DNA of 64,000 nucleotides from Delphinus delphis (GCF_949987515.2 NW_027192658.1:3038001-3102000); one strand, 5' to 3'. Shown: positions 37,622-51,833, numbered from the stretch's first letter. The notes: generated by a model not told the origin, from the letters alone. Translations and numbers: made by a program.

Positions 37622-39200
37622 AGGATTGGAGAGGTTCGGTGAGCAAAAGAAGACACTTTGAAGTCATATTACATGGTACCCATTCCACGGGTTTTAACTA
37701 CCCAGGTTTAAGGTATTCTTCCTTCAGCTAAAACTTGCATGGGGAACCTAGAGTATGATCAACCATGTGATCGGGAGACGTGTTCAAATATGTCTCAGTT
37801 TTCGTACCCTGGTACTCGGGTGCAACATTCCAGACGCTTTACTAACACTCTCCCCACTTGGAGAGTCAGTCCCTTTAACCTCCTGTTTGGCCCAGTTTGC
37901 AATTTCTGCGGAAGATGAACAGGAATAGTGAGAACCAATGAGAGACTAGCTGGAGGTGTCTGGACGGGCAAATTTAACTCTCATTTCCCACCAGGAAGAG
38001 GAATTAACCAAAGGCTCAGCGTGCCGTGCCGGAACCAGATTAGGGCCTGAAGCCATCCTGCGGTGTTGCGGCCAGCTCAAAAGAAAGCGAGTTGAAGAAA
38101 GGAGCTCAGGGGCACTGTAATTCACAAACCTGCAGAGTTATAAATGACAGCTATCGTCCAAAAATAGACTGAAGTAAGGCTGCCAAGAGGACTTGAAAGC
38201 GGGGCAGAATTGCAGGAAACCGATTTCAGGAGGTAGACTGGAATTGCATTGAAAGCATAGGAAAAGAGGCAGAACGTCCACAATGATGCACTTGGCCAAA
38301 AAGGGCGTATGCGTTTTTTCCTGAATATATTCAGTAAAAAACGCATACGCCCTTTTTGGCCAACCAAGCAAGCTTGCAAAGAAATCTGCACTACAAAGAA
38401 GTCTCACTTCCCCCCGGTCAAAAGGGCCATCTGAAAAACGTGTAAAATCCAGAAAGGCAGGACAGGCCATGGAGAACTGGGAGCCTTGTTATGCTGATGG
38501 GCGGGATGTAAATTGCCAACAGACACTCGGGAGAAGTGTATGGTGTTTCCTGAAACATCTAAAAAACAAAGCAACAGAGCCTAGGACACTGCCACTTATG
38601 GTCCTATAGCTTAGGGAAATTAAAATCAAAAAGACACAGCCACCCCAAAGTTTGGGACGCCTCTGTTTACAAGAACCTCGTTTACAGTACAAGTTCAACA
38701 TTGCAGAAAGTGAAAAATGGATAAAGAAGTTGTGTTATTTACTTACAAAGCAATATCACTCAGCAATGAAATCTGTGTCATCAGGCCCTTAGCAGCACAA
38801 TGAGTGGATTCAGGTATGATGATTCTAACTGAAATAAGTCACACAGAAAAAGAAACATCATAAGATATCAGTAATACATGGAATGTAAACTTGGCTACAC
38901 AGGAACTGAATTACAGAACAGAACAGGGTCTCAAATTTAGAAAACCAACTTATGCTTGCTTAAGGGGAAAGGTGAGTTGGGGTGCTGCATAAAACCAGAG
39001 ATCGAAATGAGCACAGATAAAGTTCCTTAAGCCAAATATGGAATAGACAAGAGCTACTGCTTGCTCAATGAAATGGACTCGACACCCCATATTAAACGCC
39101 TAAGAATGTACCTGACTAGTAAGTATCTTAAAACCTAGGGATTGCTATGTCTCCGAAAGAGAATGAAGCATGTGTACAGGGGCATAAACGCAGCAGTGAT
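37622..39200 (+). repeat. satellite monomer B11
   Basis: 1,579 bp. Palindrome 38292-38363 with one right-arm mismatch. Shares left-end variants with B9. Confidence 0.95.
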
Positions 39201-40779
39201 AGGATTGGAGAAGTTTGGTGAGCAAATGAAGACCCTTTGAAGTCATATTGCATGGTACCCATTCCACGGGTTTCAACTACCCAGGTTTAAGGTATTCTTC
39301 CTTCAGCTAAAACATGCATGTGGAACCTAGAGTATGATCAACCATGTGATCGGGAGACGTGTTCAAATATGTCTCAGTTTTCGTACCCTGGTACTCGGGT
39401 GCAACATTCCAGACGCTTTACTAACACTCTCCCCACTTGGAGAGTCAGTCCCTTTAACCTCCTGTTTGGCCCAGTTTGCAATTTCTGCGGATGATGAACA
39501 GGAATAGCAAGAACCAATGAGAGACTAGCTGGAGGTGTCTGGACAGGCAAATTTAACTCTCATTTCCCACCAGGAAGAGGAATTAACCAAAGGCTCAGCA
39601 TGCCGTGCCGGAACCAGATTAGGGCCTGAAGCCATCCTGTGGTGTTGCGGCCAGCTCACAAGAAAGCGAGTTGAAGAAAGGAGCTCAGGGGCACTGTAAT
39701 TCACAAACCTGCAGAGTTATAAATGACAGCTATCGTCCAAAAATAGACTGAAGTAAGGCTGCCAAGAGGACTTGAAAGCGGGGCAGAATTGCAGGAAACC
39801 GATTTCAGGAGGTAGACTGGAATTGCATTGAAAGCATAGGAAAAGAGGCAGAACGTCCACAATGATGCACTTGGCCAAAAAGGGCGTATGCGTTTTTTCC
39901 GGAATATATTCAGGAAAAAACGCATACGCCCTTTTTGGCCAACCAAGCAAGCTTGCAAAGGAAATCTGCACTACAATGAAGTCTCACTTCCCCCCGGTCA
40001 AAAGGGCCATCTGAAAAAAGTGTAAAATCCAGAAAGGCAGGACAGGCCATGGAGAACTGGGAGCCTTGTTATTCTGAAGGGCGGGATGTAAATTGCCAAG
40101 AACCACTCGGGAGAAGTGTATGGTGTTAACTGAAACATCTAAAAAACAAAGCAACAGAGCCTAGGGCACTTCCACTTATGGTCCTATAGCTTAGGGAATT
40201 TAAAATCTAAAAGACACAGCCACCCCAAAGTTTCAAACGGCTCTGTTTACAAGAACCTCGTTTACAGTACAAGTTCAACATCGCAGAAAGTGAAAAATGG
40301 ATAAAGAAGTTGTGGTATTTACTTACAAAGCAATATCACTCAGCAATGAAATCTATGTCATCAGGCCCTTAGCAGCACAATGAGTGGATTCAGGTATGAT
40401 GATTCTAACTGAAATAAGTCACACAGAAAAAGAAACATCATAAGATATCAGTAATACACGGAATGGAAACTTGGCTACACAGGAACTGAATTACAGAACA
40501 GAACAGGGTCTCAAATTTAGAAAACCAACTTATTCTTGCTTAAAGGTAAGGTGAGTTGGGGTGCTGCATAAAACCAGAGATTGAAATGAGCACAGATAAA
40601 GTTCCTTAAGTCAAATATGGAATAGACAAGAGCTACTCCTTGCTCAACGAAATGGACTCAACACCGCATATTAAACGCCTAAGAATGTACATGACTAGTA
40701 AGTATCGTAAAACCTATGGATTGCTATGTCTCCAAAAGAGAATCAAGCATGTGTACAGGGGCATAAACGCAGCAGTGAT
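39201..40779 (+). repeat. satellite monomer B12
   Basis: 1,579 bp. Palindrome 39871-39942 with one mismatch near the centre. The right half has a distinctive set ('gccaagaaccactc', 'gtgttaactgaaac', 'tttcaaacggctc') seen again in B20 and in part in B23. 'tatcgtaaaacc' near 40703. Confidence 0.95.
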
Positions 40780-42357
40780 AGGATTGGAGAGGTTCGGTGA
40801 GCAAATGAAGACCCTTTGAAGTCATATTGCATGGTACCCATTACACGGGTCTCAACTCTACAGGTTTAAGGTATTCTTCCTTCAGCTAAAACATGCATGT
40901 GGAACCCAAGTATGATCAACCATGTGAACGGGAGACGTGTTCAAATATGTCTCAGTTTTCCTCCCCTGGTACTCGGGTGCAACATTCCAGACGCTTTACT
41001 GACACTCTCCCGACTTGGAGAGTCAGTGCCTTTAACCTCCTGTTTGGCCCAGTTTGCAATTTCTGCGGAAGATGAACAGGAATAGTGAGAAGCAATGAGA
41101 GACTAGCTGGAGGTGTCTGGACGGGCAAATTTAACTCTCATTTCCCACCAGGAAGAGGAATTAACCAAAGGCTCAGCGTGCTGTGCCGGAACCAGATTAG
41201 GGCCTGAAGCCATCCTGCGGTGTTGCGGCCAGGTCACAAGAAAGCGAGTTGAAGAAAGGAGCTCAAGGGCACTGTAATTCACAAACCTGCAGAGTTATAA
41301 ATGACAGCTATCGTCCAAAAATAGACTGAAGTAAGGCTGCCAAGAGGACTTGAAAGCGGGGCAGAATTGCAGGAAACCGATTTCAGGAGGTAGACTGGAA
41401 TTGCATTGAAAGCATAGGAAAAGAGGCAGAACGTCCACAATGATGCACTTGGCCAAAAAGGGCGTATGCGTTTTTTCCTGAATATATTCAGGAAAAAACG
41501 CATACGCCCTTTTTGGCCAACCAAGCAAGCTTGCAAAGGAAATCTGCACTACAATGAAGTCTCACTTCCCCCCGGTCAAAAGGGCCATCTGAAAAAAGTG
41601 TAAAATCCAGAAAGGCAGGACAGGCCATGGAGAACTGGGAGCCTTGTTATGCTGATGGGCGGGATGTAAATTGCCAACAGACACTTGGGAGAAGTGTATG
41701 GTGTTTCCTGAAACATCTAAAAAACAAAGCAACAGAGCCTAGGGCACTGCCACTTATGGTCCTATAGCTTAGGGAAATTAAAATCAAAAAGACACAGCCA
41801 CCCCAAAGTTTGGGACGCCTCTGTTTACAAGAACATCGTTTACAGTAGAAGTTCAACATCGCAGAAAGTGAAAAATGGATAAAGAAGTTGTGGTATTTAC
41901 TTACAAAGCAATATCACTCAGCAATGAAATCTGTGTCATCAGGCCCTTAGCAGCACAATGAGTGGATTCAGGTATGATGATTCTAACTGAAATAAGTCAC
42001 ACAGAAAAAGAAACATCATAAGATATCAGTAATACACGGAATGGAAACTTGGCTACACAGGAACTGAATTACAGAACAGAACAGGGTCTCAAATTTAGAA
42101 AACCAACTTATGCTTGCTTAAGGGGAAAGGTGAGTTGGGGTGCTGCATAAAACCAGAGATTGAAATGAGCACAGATAAAGTTCCTTAAGCCAAATATGGA
42201 ATAGACAAGAGCTACTCCTTGCTCAACGAAATGGACTCAACACCGCATACTAAACGCCTAAGAATGTACCTGACTTGTAAGTATCTTAAAACCTATGGAT
42301 TGCTAGTCTCTGAAAGAGAATCAAGCATGTGTACAGGGGCATAAACGCAGCAGTGAT
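40780..42357 (+). repeat. satellite monomer B13 (type B)
   Basis: 1,578 bp. Type B left half: 'acccaagtatg', 'gtgaacggg', 'cctcccctgg'. Perfect palindrome 41449-41520. The right end has 'gcatactaaacg' and 'gacttgtaag'. Confidence 0.95.
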
Positions 42358-43936
42358 AGGATTGGAGAGGTTTGGTGAGCAAATGAAGACCCTTTGAAGT
42401 CATATTGCATGGTACCCATTCCACGGGTTTCAACTACCCAGGTTTAAGGTATTCTTCCTTCAGCTAAAACATACATGTGGAACCTAGAGTATGATCAACC
42501 ATGTGATCGGGAGACGTGTTCAAATATGTCTCAGTTTTCGTACCCTGGTACTCGGGTGCAACATTCCAGACGCTTTACTAACACTCTCCCCACTTGGAGA
42601 GTCAGTCCCTTTAACCTCCTGTTTGGCCCAGTTTGCAATTTCTGCGGAAGATGAACAGGAATAGCGAGAACGAATGAGAGACTAGCTGGAGGTGTCTGGA
42701 CAGGCAAATTTAACTCTCATTTCCCACCAGGAAGAGGAATTAACCAAAGGCTCAGCGTGCCGTGCCGGAACCAGATTAGGGCCTGAAGCCATCCTGCGGT
42801 GTTGCGGCCAGCTCACAAGAAAGCGAGTTGAAGAAAGGAGCTCAGGGGCACTGTAATTCACAAACCTGCAGAGTTATAAATGACAGCTATCGTCCAAAAA
42901 TAGACTGAAGTAAGGCTGCCAAGAGGACTTGAAAGCGGGGCAGAATTGCAGGAAACCGATTTCAGGAGGTAGACTGGAATTGCATTGAAAGCATAGGAAA
43001 AGAGGCAGAACGTCCACAATGATGCACTTGGCCAAAAAGGGCGTATGCGTTTTTTCCTGAATATATTCAGGAAAAAACGCATACGCCCTTTTTGGCCAAC
43101 CAAGCAAGCTTGCAAAGGAAATCTGCACTACAATGAAGTCTCACTTCCCCCCGGTCAAAAGGGCCATCTGAAAAAAGTGTAAAATCCAGAAAGGCAGGAC
43201 AGGCCATGGAGAACTGGGAGCCTTGTTATGCTGATGGGCGGGATGTAAATTGCCAACAGACACTCCGGAGAAGTGTATGGTGTTTCCTGAAACATCTAAA
43301 AAACAAAGCAACAGAACCTAGGGCACTTCCACTTATGGTCCTATAGCTTAGGGAAATTAAAATCAAAAAGACACAGCCACCCCAAAGTTTGGGACGCCTC
43401 TGTTTACAAGAACATCGTTTACAGTACAAGTTCAACATCGCAGAAATTGAAAAATGGACAAAGAAGTTGTGGTATTTACTTACAAAGCAATATCACTCAG
43501 CAATGAAATCTATGTCATCAGGCCCTTAGCAGCACAATGAGTGGATTCAGGTATGATGATTCTAACTGAAATAAGTCACACAGAAAAAGAAACATCATAA
43601 GATATCAGTAATACACGGAATGGAAACTTGGCTACACAGGAACTGAATTACAGAACAGAACAGGGTCTCAAATTTAGAAAACCAACTTATGCTTGCTTAA
43701 GGGTAAAGGTGAGTTGGGGTGCTGCATAAAACCAGAGATTGAAATGAGCACAGATAAAGTTCCTTAAGCCAAATATGGAATAGACAAGAGCTACTCCTTG
43801 CTCAACGAAATGGACTCAACACCGCATACTAAACGCCTAAGAATGTACCTGACTTGTAAGTATCTTAAAACCTATGGATTGCTAGTCTCTGAAAGAGAAT
43901 CAAGCATGTGTACAGGGGCATAAACGCAGCAGTGAT
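42358..43936 (+). repeat. satellite monomer B14 (type A)
   Basis: 1,579 bp. Type A left half: 'acctagagtatg', 'gtgatcggg', 'cgtaccctgg'. Perfect palindrome 43028-43099. Nearly identical to B15. Confidence 0.95.
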
Positions 43937-45516
43937 AGGATTGGAGAGGTTTGGTGAGCAAATGAAGACCCTTTGAAGTCATATTGCATGGTACCCATTC
44001 CACGGGTTTCAACTACCCAGGTTTAAGGTATTCTTCCTTCAGCTAAAACATACATGTGGAACCTAGAGTATGATCAACCATGTGATCGGGAGACGTGTTC
44101 AAATATGTCTCAGTTTTCGTACCCTGGTACTCGGGTGCAACATTCCAGACGCTTTACTAACACTCTCCCCACTTGGAGAGTCAGTCCCTTTAACCTCCTG
44201 TTTGGCCCAGTTTGCAATTTCTGCGGAAGATGAACAGGAATAGCGAGAACGAATGAGAGACTAGCTGGAGGTGTCTGGACAGGCAAATTTAACTCTCATT
44301 TCCCACCAGGAAGAGGAATTAACCAAAGGCTCAGCGTGCCGTGCCGGAACCAGATTAGGGCCTGAAGCCATCCTGCGGTGTTGCGGCCAGCTCACAAGAA
44401 AGCGAGTTGAAGAAAGGAGCTCAGGGGCACTGTAATTCACAAACCTGCAGAGTTATAAATGACAGCTATCGTCCAAAAATAGACTGAAGTAAGGCTGCCA
44501 AGAGGACTTGAAAGCGGGGCAGAATTGCAGGAAACCGATTTCAGGAGGTAGACTGGAATTGCATTGAAAGCATAGGAAAAGAGGCAGAACGTCCACAATG
44601 ATGCACTTGGCCAAAAAGGGCGTATGCGTTTTTTCCTGAATATATTCAGGAAAAAACGCATACGCCCTTTTTGGCCAACCAAGCAAGCTTGCAAAGGAAA
44701 TCTGCACTACAATGAAGTCTCACTTCCCCCCGGTCAAAAGGGCCATCTGAAAAAAGTGTAAAATCCAGAAAGGCAGGACAGGCCATGGAGAACTGGGAGC
44801 CTTGTTATGCTGATGGGCGGGATGTAAATTGCCAACAGACACTCCGGAGAAGTGTATGGTGTTTCCTGAAACATCTAAAAAACAAAGCAACAGAACCTAG
44901 GGCACTTCCACTTATGGTCCTATAGCTTAGGGAAATTAAAATCAAAAAGACACAGCCACCCCAAAGTTTGGAACGGCTCTGTTTACAAGAACCTCGTTTA
45001 CAGTACAAGTTCAACATCGCAGAAAGTGAAAAATGGATAAAGAAGTTGTGGTATTTACTTACAAAGCAATATCACTCAGCAATGAAATCTATGTCATCAG
45101 GCCCTTAGCAGCACAATGAGTGGATTCAGGTATGATGATTCTAACTGAAATAAGTCACACAGAAAAAGAAACATCATAAGATATCAGTAATACACGGAAT
45201 GGAAACTTGGCTACACAGGAACTGAATTACAGAACAGAACAGGGTCTCAAATTTAGAAAACCAACTTATTCTTGCTTAAAGGTAAAGGTGAGTTGGGGTG
45301 CTGCATAAAACCAGAGATTGAAATGAGCACAGATAAAGTTCCTTAAGTCAAATATGGAATAGACAAGAGCTACTCCTTGCTCAACGACATGGACTCAACA
45401 CCGCATATTAAACGCCTAAGAATGTACATGACTAGTAAGTATCGTAAAACCTATGGATTGCTATGTCTCCAAAAGAGAATCAAGCATGTGTACAGGGGCA
45501 TAAACGCAGCAGTGAT
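43937..45516 (+). repeat. satellite monomer B15 (type A)
   Basis: 1,580 bp. Near-duplicate of B14: both left junctions are preceded by 'gctagtctctgaaag' with the same missing AT. Perfect palindrome 44607-44678. 'tatcgtaaaacc' near 45440. Confidence 0.95.
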
Positions 45517-47095
45517 AGGATTGGAGAGGTTCGGTGAGCAAATGAAGACCCTTTGAAGTCATATTGCATGGTACCCATTACACGGGTCTCAACTCTACAG
45601 GTTTAAGGTATTCTTCCTTCAGCTAAAACATGCATGTGGAACCCAAGTATGATCAACCATGTGAACGGGAGATGTGTTCAAATATGTCTCAGTTTTCCTC
45701 CCCTGGTACTCGGGTGCAACATTCCAGACGCTTTACTGACACTCTCCCGACTTGGAGAGTCAGTCCCTTTAACCTCCTGTTTGGCCCAGTTTGCAATTTC
45801 TGCGGAAGATGAACAGGAATAGCGAGAAGCAATGAGAGGCTAGCTGGAGGTGTCTGGACGGGCAAATTTAACTCTCATTTCCCACCAGGAAGAGGAATTA
45901 ACCAAAGGCTCAGCATGCCGGGCCGGAACCAGATTAGGGCCTAAAGCCATCCTGCGGTGTTGCGGCCTGGTCACAAGAAAGCGAGTTGAAGAAAGGAGCT
46001 CAAGGGCACTGTAATTCACAAACCTGCAGAGTTATAAATGACAGCTATCGTCCAAAAATAGACTGAAGTAAGGCTGCCAAGAGGACTTGAAAGCGGGGCA
46101 GAATTGCAGGAAACCGATTTCAGGAGGTAGACTGGAATTGCATTGAAAGCATAGGAAAAGAGGCAGAACGTCCACAATGATGCACTTGACCAAAAAGGGC
46201 GTATGCGTTTTTTCCTGAATATATTCAGGAAAAAACGCATACGCCCTTTTTGGCCAACCAAGCAAGCTTGCAAAGGAAATCTGCACTACAATGAAGTCTC
46301 ACTTCCCCCCGGTCAAAAGGGCCATCTGAAAAAAGTGTAAAATCCAGAAAGGCAGGACAGGCCATGGAGAACTGGGAGCCTTGTTATGCTGATGGGCGGG
46401 ATGTAAATTGCCAACAGACACTCGGGAGAAGTGTATGGTGTTTCCTGAAACATCTAAAAAACAAAGCAACAGAGCCTAGGGCACTGCCACTTATGGTCCT
46501 ATAGCTTAGGGAAATTAAAATCAAAAAGACACAGCCACCCCAAAGTTTGGGACGCCTCTGTTTACAAGAACATCGTTTACAGTACAAGTTCAACATCGCA
46601 GAAAGTGAAAAATGGACAAAGAAGTTGTGGTATTTACTTACAAAGCAATATCACTCAGCAATGAAATCTATGTCATCAGGCCCTTAGCAGCACAATGAGT
46701 GGATTCAGGTATGATGATTCTAACTGAAATAAGTCACACAGAAAAAGAAACATCATAAGATATCAGTAATACACGGAATGGAAACTTGGCTACACAGGAA
46801 CTGAATTACAGAACAGAACAGGGTCTCAAATTTAGAAAACCAACTTATGCTTGCTTAAGGGGAAAGGTGAGTTGGGGTGCTGCATAAAACCAGAGATTGA
46901 AATGAGCACAGATAAAGTTCCTTAAGCCAAATATGGAATAGACAAGAGCTACTCCTTGCTCAACGAAATGGACTCAACACCGCATACTAAACGCCTAAGA
47001 ATGTACCTGACTTGTAAGTATCTTAAAACCTATGGATTGCTATGTCTCTGAAAGAGAATCAAGCATGTGTACAGGGGCATAAACGCAGCAGTGAT
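45517..47095 (+). repeat. satellite monomer B16 (type B)
   Basis: 1,579 bp. Private G-to-A at 46189 in the palindrome 46186-46257, and 'ggcctggtcacaag' near 45964, both shared only with B19. Confidence 0.95.
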
Positions 47096-48675
47096 AGGAT
47101 TGGAGAGGTTTGGTGAGCAAATGAAGACCCTTTGAAGTCATATTGCATGGTACCCATTCCACGGGTTTCAACTACCCAGGTTTAAGGTATTCTTCCTTCA
47201 GCTAAAACATGCATGTGGAACCTAGAGTATGATCAACCATGTGATCGGGAGACGTGTTCAAATATGTCTCAGTTTTCATACCCTGGTACTCGGGTGCAAC
47301 ATTCCAGACGCTTTACTAACACTCTCCCGACTTGGAGAGTCAGTCCCTTTAACCTCCTGTTTGGCCCAGTTTGCAATTTCTGCGGAAGATGAACAGGAAT
47401 AGCGAGAACGAATGAGAGACTAGCTGGAGGTGTCTGGACAGGCAAATTTAACTCTCATTTCCCACCAGGAAGAGGAATTAACCAAAGGCTCAGCGTGCCG
47501 TGCCGGAACCAGATTAGGGCCTGAAGCCATCCTGCGGTGTTGCGGCCAGCTCACAAGAAAGCGAGTTGAAGAAAGGAGTTCAGGGGCACTGTAATTCACA
47601 AACCTGCAGAGTTATAAATGACAGCTATCGTCCAAAAATAGACTGAAGTAAGGCTGCCAAGAGGACTTGAAAGCGGGGCAGAATTGCAGGAAACCAATTT
47701 CAGGAGGTAGACTGGAATTGCATTGAAAGCATAGGAAAAGAGGCAGAACGTCCACAATGATGCACTTGGCCAAAAAGGGCGTATGCGTTTTTTCCTGAAT
47801 ATATTCAGGAAAAAACGCATACGCCCTTTTTGGCCAACCAAGCAAGCTTGCAAAGGAAATCTGCACTACAATGAAGTCTCACTTCCCCCCGGTCAAAAGG
47901 GCCATCTGAAAAAAGTGTAAAATCCAGAAAGGCAGGACAGGCCATGGAGAACTGGGAGCCTTGTTATGCTGATGGGCGGGATGTAAATTGCCAACAGACA
48001 CTCCGGAGAAGTGTATGGTGTTTCCTGAAACATCTAAAAAACAAAGCAACAGAACCTAGGGCACTTCCACTTATGGTCCTATAGCTTAGGGAAATTAAAA
48101 TCAAAAAGACACAGCCACCCCAAAGTTTGGAACGGCTCTGTTTACAAGAACCTCGTTTACAGTACAAGTTCAACATCGCAGAAAGTGAAAAATGGATAAA
48201 GAAGTTGTGGTATTTACTTACAAAGCAATATCACTCAGCAATGAAATCTGTGTCATCAGGCCCTTAGCAGCACAATGAGTGGATTCAGGTATGATGATTC
48301 TAACTGAAATAAGTCACACAGAAAAAGAAACATCATAAGATATCAGTAATACACGGAATGGAAACTTGGCTACACAGGACCTGAATTACAGAACAGAACA
48401 GGGTCTCAAATTTAGAAAACCAACTTATGCTTGCTTAAGGGGAAAGGTGAGTTGGGGTGCTGCATAAAACCAGAGATTGAAATGAGCACAGATAAAGTTC
48501 CTTAAGCCAAATATGGAATAGACAAGAGCTACTCCTTGCTCAACGATATGGACTCAACACCGCATATTAAACGCCTAAGAATGTACCTGACTAGTAAGTA
48601 TCGTAAAACCTATGGATTGCTATGTCTCCAAAAGAGAATCAAGCATGTGTACAGGGGCATAAAAGCAGCAGTGAT
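47096..48675 (+). repeat. satellite monomer B17 (type A)
   Basis: 1,580 bp. Perfect palindrome 47766-47837. 'aaaccaatttcagg' and 'gaaaggagttcagg', shared only with B20. 'tatcgtaaaacc' near 48599. Confidence 0.95.
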
Positions 48676-50254
48676 AGGATTGGAGAGGTTCGGTGAGCAA
48701 ATGAAGACCCTTTGAAGTCATATTGCATGGTACCCATTACACGGGTCTCAACTCTACAGGTTTAAGGTATTCTTCCTTCAGCTAAAACATGCATGTGGAA
48801 CCCAAGTATGATCAACCATGTGAACGGGAGACGTGTTCAAATATCTCTCAGTTTTCCTCCCCTGGTACTCGGGTGCAACATTCCAGACGCTTTACTGACA
48901 CTCTCCCGACTTGGAGAGTCAGTCCCTTTAACCTCCTGTTTGGCCCAGTTTGCAATTTCTGCGGAAGATGAACAGGAATAGCGAGAAGCAATGAGAGGCT
49001 AGCTGGAGGTGTCTGGACGGGCAAATTTAACTCTCATTTCCCACCAGGAAGAGGAATTAACCAAAGGCTCAGCATGCCGGGCCGGAACCAGATTAGGGCC
49101 TGAAGCCATCCTGCGGTGTTGCGGCCAGGTCACAAGAAAGCGAGTTGAAGAAAGGAGCTCAAGGGCACTGTAATTCACAAACCTGCAGAGTTATAAATGA
49201 TAGCTATCGTCCAAAAATAGACTGAAGTAAGGCTGCCAAGAGGACTTGAAAGCGGGGCAGAATTGCAGGAAACCGATTTCAGGAGGTAGACTGGAATTGC
49301 ATTGAAAGCATAGGAAAAGAGGCAGAACGTCCACAATGATGCACTTGGCCAAAAAGGGCGTATGCGTTTTTTCCTGAATATATTCAGGAAAAAACGCATA
49401 CGCCCTTTTTGGCCAACCAAGCAAGCTTGCAAAGGAAATCTGCACTACAATGAAGTCTCACTTCCCCCCGGTCAAAACGGCCATCTGAAAAAAGTGTAAA
49501 ATCCAGAAAGGCAGGACAGGCCATGGAGAACTGGGAGCCTTGTTATGCTGATGGGCGGGATGTAAATTGCCAACAGACACTCCGGAGAAGTGTATGGTGT
49601 TTCCTGAAACATCTAAAAAACAAAGCAACAGAACCTAGGGCACTTCCACTTATGGTCCTATAGCTTAGGGAAATTAATATCAAAAAGACACAGCCACCCC
49701 AAAGTTTGGAACGGCTCTGTTTACAAGAACCTCGTTTACAGTACAAGTTCAACATCGCAGAAAGTGAAAAATGGATAAAGAAGTTGTGGTATTTACTTAC
49801 AAAGCAATATCACTCAGCAATGAAATCTGTGTCATCAGGCCCTTAGCAGCACAATGAGTGGATTCAGGTATGATGATTCTAACTGAAATAAGTCACACAG
49901 AAAAAGAAACATCATAAGATATCAGTAATACACGGAATGGAAACTTGGCTACACAGGAACTGAATTACAGAACAGAACAGGGTCTCAAATTTAGAAAACC
50001 AACTTATGCTTGCTTAAGGGGAAAGGTGAGTTGGGGTGCTGCATAAAACCAGAGATTGAAATGAGCACAGATAAAGTTCCTTAAGCCAAATATGGAATAG
50101 ACAAGAGCTACTCCTTGCTCAACGAAATGGACTCAACACCGCATATTAAACGCCTAAGAATGTACCTGACTAGTAAGTATCTTAAAACCTATGGATAGCT
50201 ATGTCTCCAAAAGAGAATCAAGCATGTGTACAGGGGCATAAAAGCAGCAGTGAT
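48676..50254 (+). repeat. satellite monomer B18 (type B)
   Basis: 1,579 bp. Perfect palindrome 49345-49416. Private 'aaatgatagctatcg' near 49196. Confidence 0.95.
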
Positions 50255-51833
50255 AGGATTGGAGAGGTTCGGTGAGCAAATGAAGACCCTTTGAAGTCAT
50301 ATTGCATGGTACCCATTACACGGGTCTCAACTCTACAGGTTTAAGGTATTCTTCCTTCAGCTAAAACATGCATGTGGAACCCAAGTATGATCAACCATGT
50401 GAACGGGAGACGTGTTCAAATATGTCTCAGTTTTCCTCCCCTGGTACTCGGGTGCAACATTCCAGACGCTTTACTGACACTCTCCCGACTTGGAGAGTCA
50501 GTCCCTTTAACCTCCTGTTTGGCCCAGTTTGCAATTTCTGCGGAAGATGAACAGGAATAGCGAGAAGCAATGAGAGGCTAGCTGGAGGTGTCTGGACGGG
50601 CAAATTTAACTCTCATTTCCCACCAGGAAGAGGAATTAACGAAAGGCTCAGCATGCCGGGCCGGAACCAGATTAGGGCCTAAAGCCATCCTGCGGTGTTG
50701 CGGCCTGGTCACAAGAAAGCGAGTTGAAGAAAGGAGCTCAAGGGCACTGTAATTCACAAACCTGCAGAGTTATAAATGACAGCTATCGTCCAAAAATAGA
50801 CTGAAGTAAGGCTGCCAAGAGGACTTGAAAGCGGGGCAGAATTGCAGGAAACCGATTTCAGGAGGTAGACTGGAATTGCATTGAAAGCATAGGAAAAGAG
50901 GCAGAACGTCCACAATGATGCACTTGACCAAAAAGGGCGTATGCGTTTTTTCCTGAATATATTCAGGAAAAAACGCATACGCCCTTTTTGGCCAACCAAG
51001 CAAGCTTGCAAAGGAAATCTGCACTACAATGAAGTCTCACTTCCCCCCGGTCAAAAGGGCCATCTGAAAAAAGTGTAAAATCCAGAAAGGCAGGACAGGC
51101 CATGGAGAACTGGGAGCCTTGTTATGCTGATGGGTGGGATGTAAATTGCCAACAGACACTGGGGAGAAGTGTATGGTGTTTCCTGAAACATCTAAAAAAC
51201 AAAGCAACAGAGCCTAGGGCACTGCCACTTATGGTCCTATAGCTTAGGGAAATTAAAATCAAAAAGACACAGCCACCCCAAAGTTTGGGACGCCTCTGTT
51301 TACAAGAACATCGTTTACAGTACAAGTTCAACATCGCAGAAAGTGAAAAATGGACAAAGAAGTTGTGGTATTTACTTACAAAGCAATATCACTCAGCAAT
51401 GAAATCTATGTCATCAGGCCCTTAGCAGCACAATGAGTGGATTCAGGTATGATGATTCTAACTGAAATAAGTCACACAGAAAAAGAAACATCATAAGATA
51501 TCAGTAATACACGGAATGGAAACTTGGCTACACAGGAACTGAATTACAGAACAGAACAGGGTCTCAAATTTAGAAAACCAACTTATGCTTGCTTAAGGGT
51601 AAAGGTGAGTTGGGGTGCTGCATAAAACCAGAGATTGAAATGAGCACAGATAAAGTTCCTTAAGCCAAATATGGAATAGACAAGAGCTACTCCTTGCTCA
51701 ACGAAATGGACTCAACACCGCATACTAAACGCCTAAGAATGTACCTGACTTGTAAGTATCTTAAAACCTATGGATTGCTATGTCTCTGAAAGAGAATCAA
51801 GCATGTGTACAGGGGCATAAACGCAGCAGTGAT
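50255..51833 (+). repeat. satellite monomer B19 (type B)
   Basis: 1,579 bp. Twin of B16: the same palindrome substitution (at 50927, palindrome 50924-50995) and the same 'ggcctggtcacaag'. Confidence 0.95.

Noticed and set aside
40893..41085. Plus-strand frames of 60-62 codons recurring in type B monomers
   Set aside because: They exist only where the one-base-shorter 'acccaagtatg' variant shifts the frame, so they track a satellite variant rather than a conserved protein.
41279..41549. Two overlapping minus-strand frames of 84-85 codons recurring in almost every monomer
   Set aside because: Both frames run across the palindrome and into L1-derived sequence on the antisense strand, and neither has a domain. 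They persist because the monomers are nearly identical. Two overlapping frames open together with no upstream signals is what chance in a repeated unit gives.
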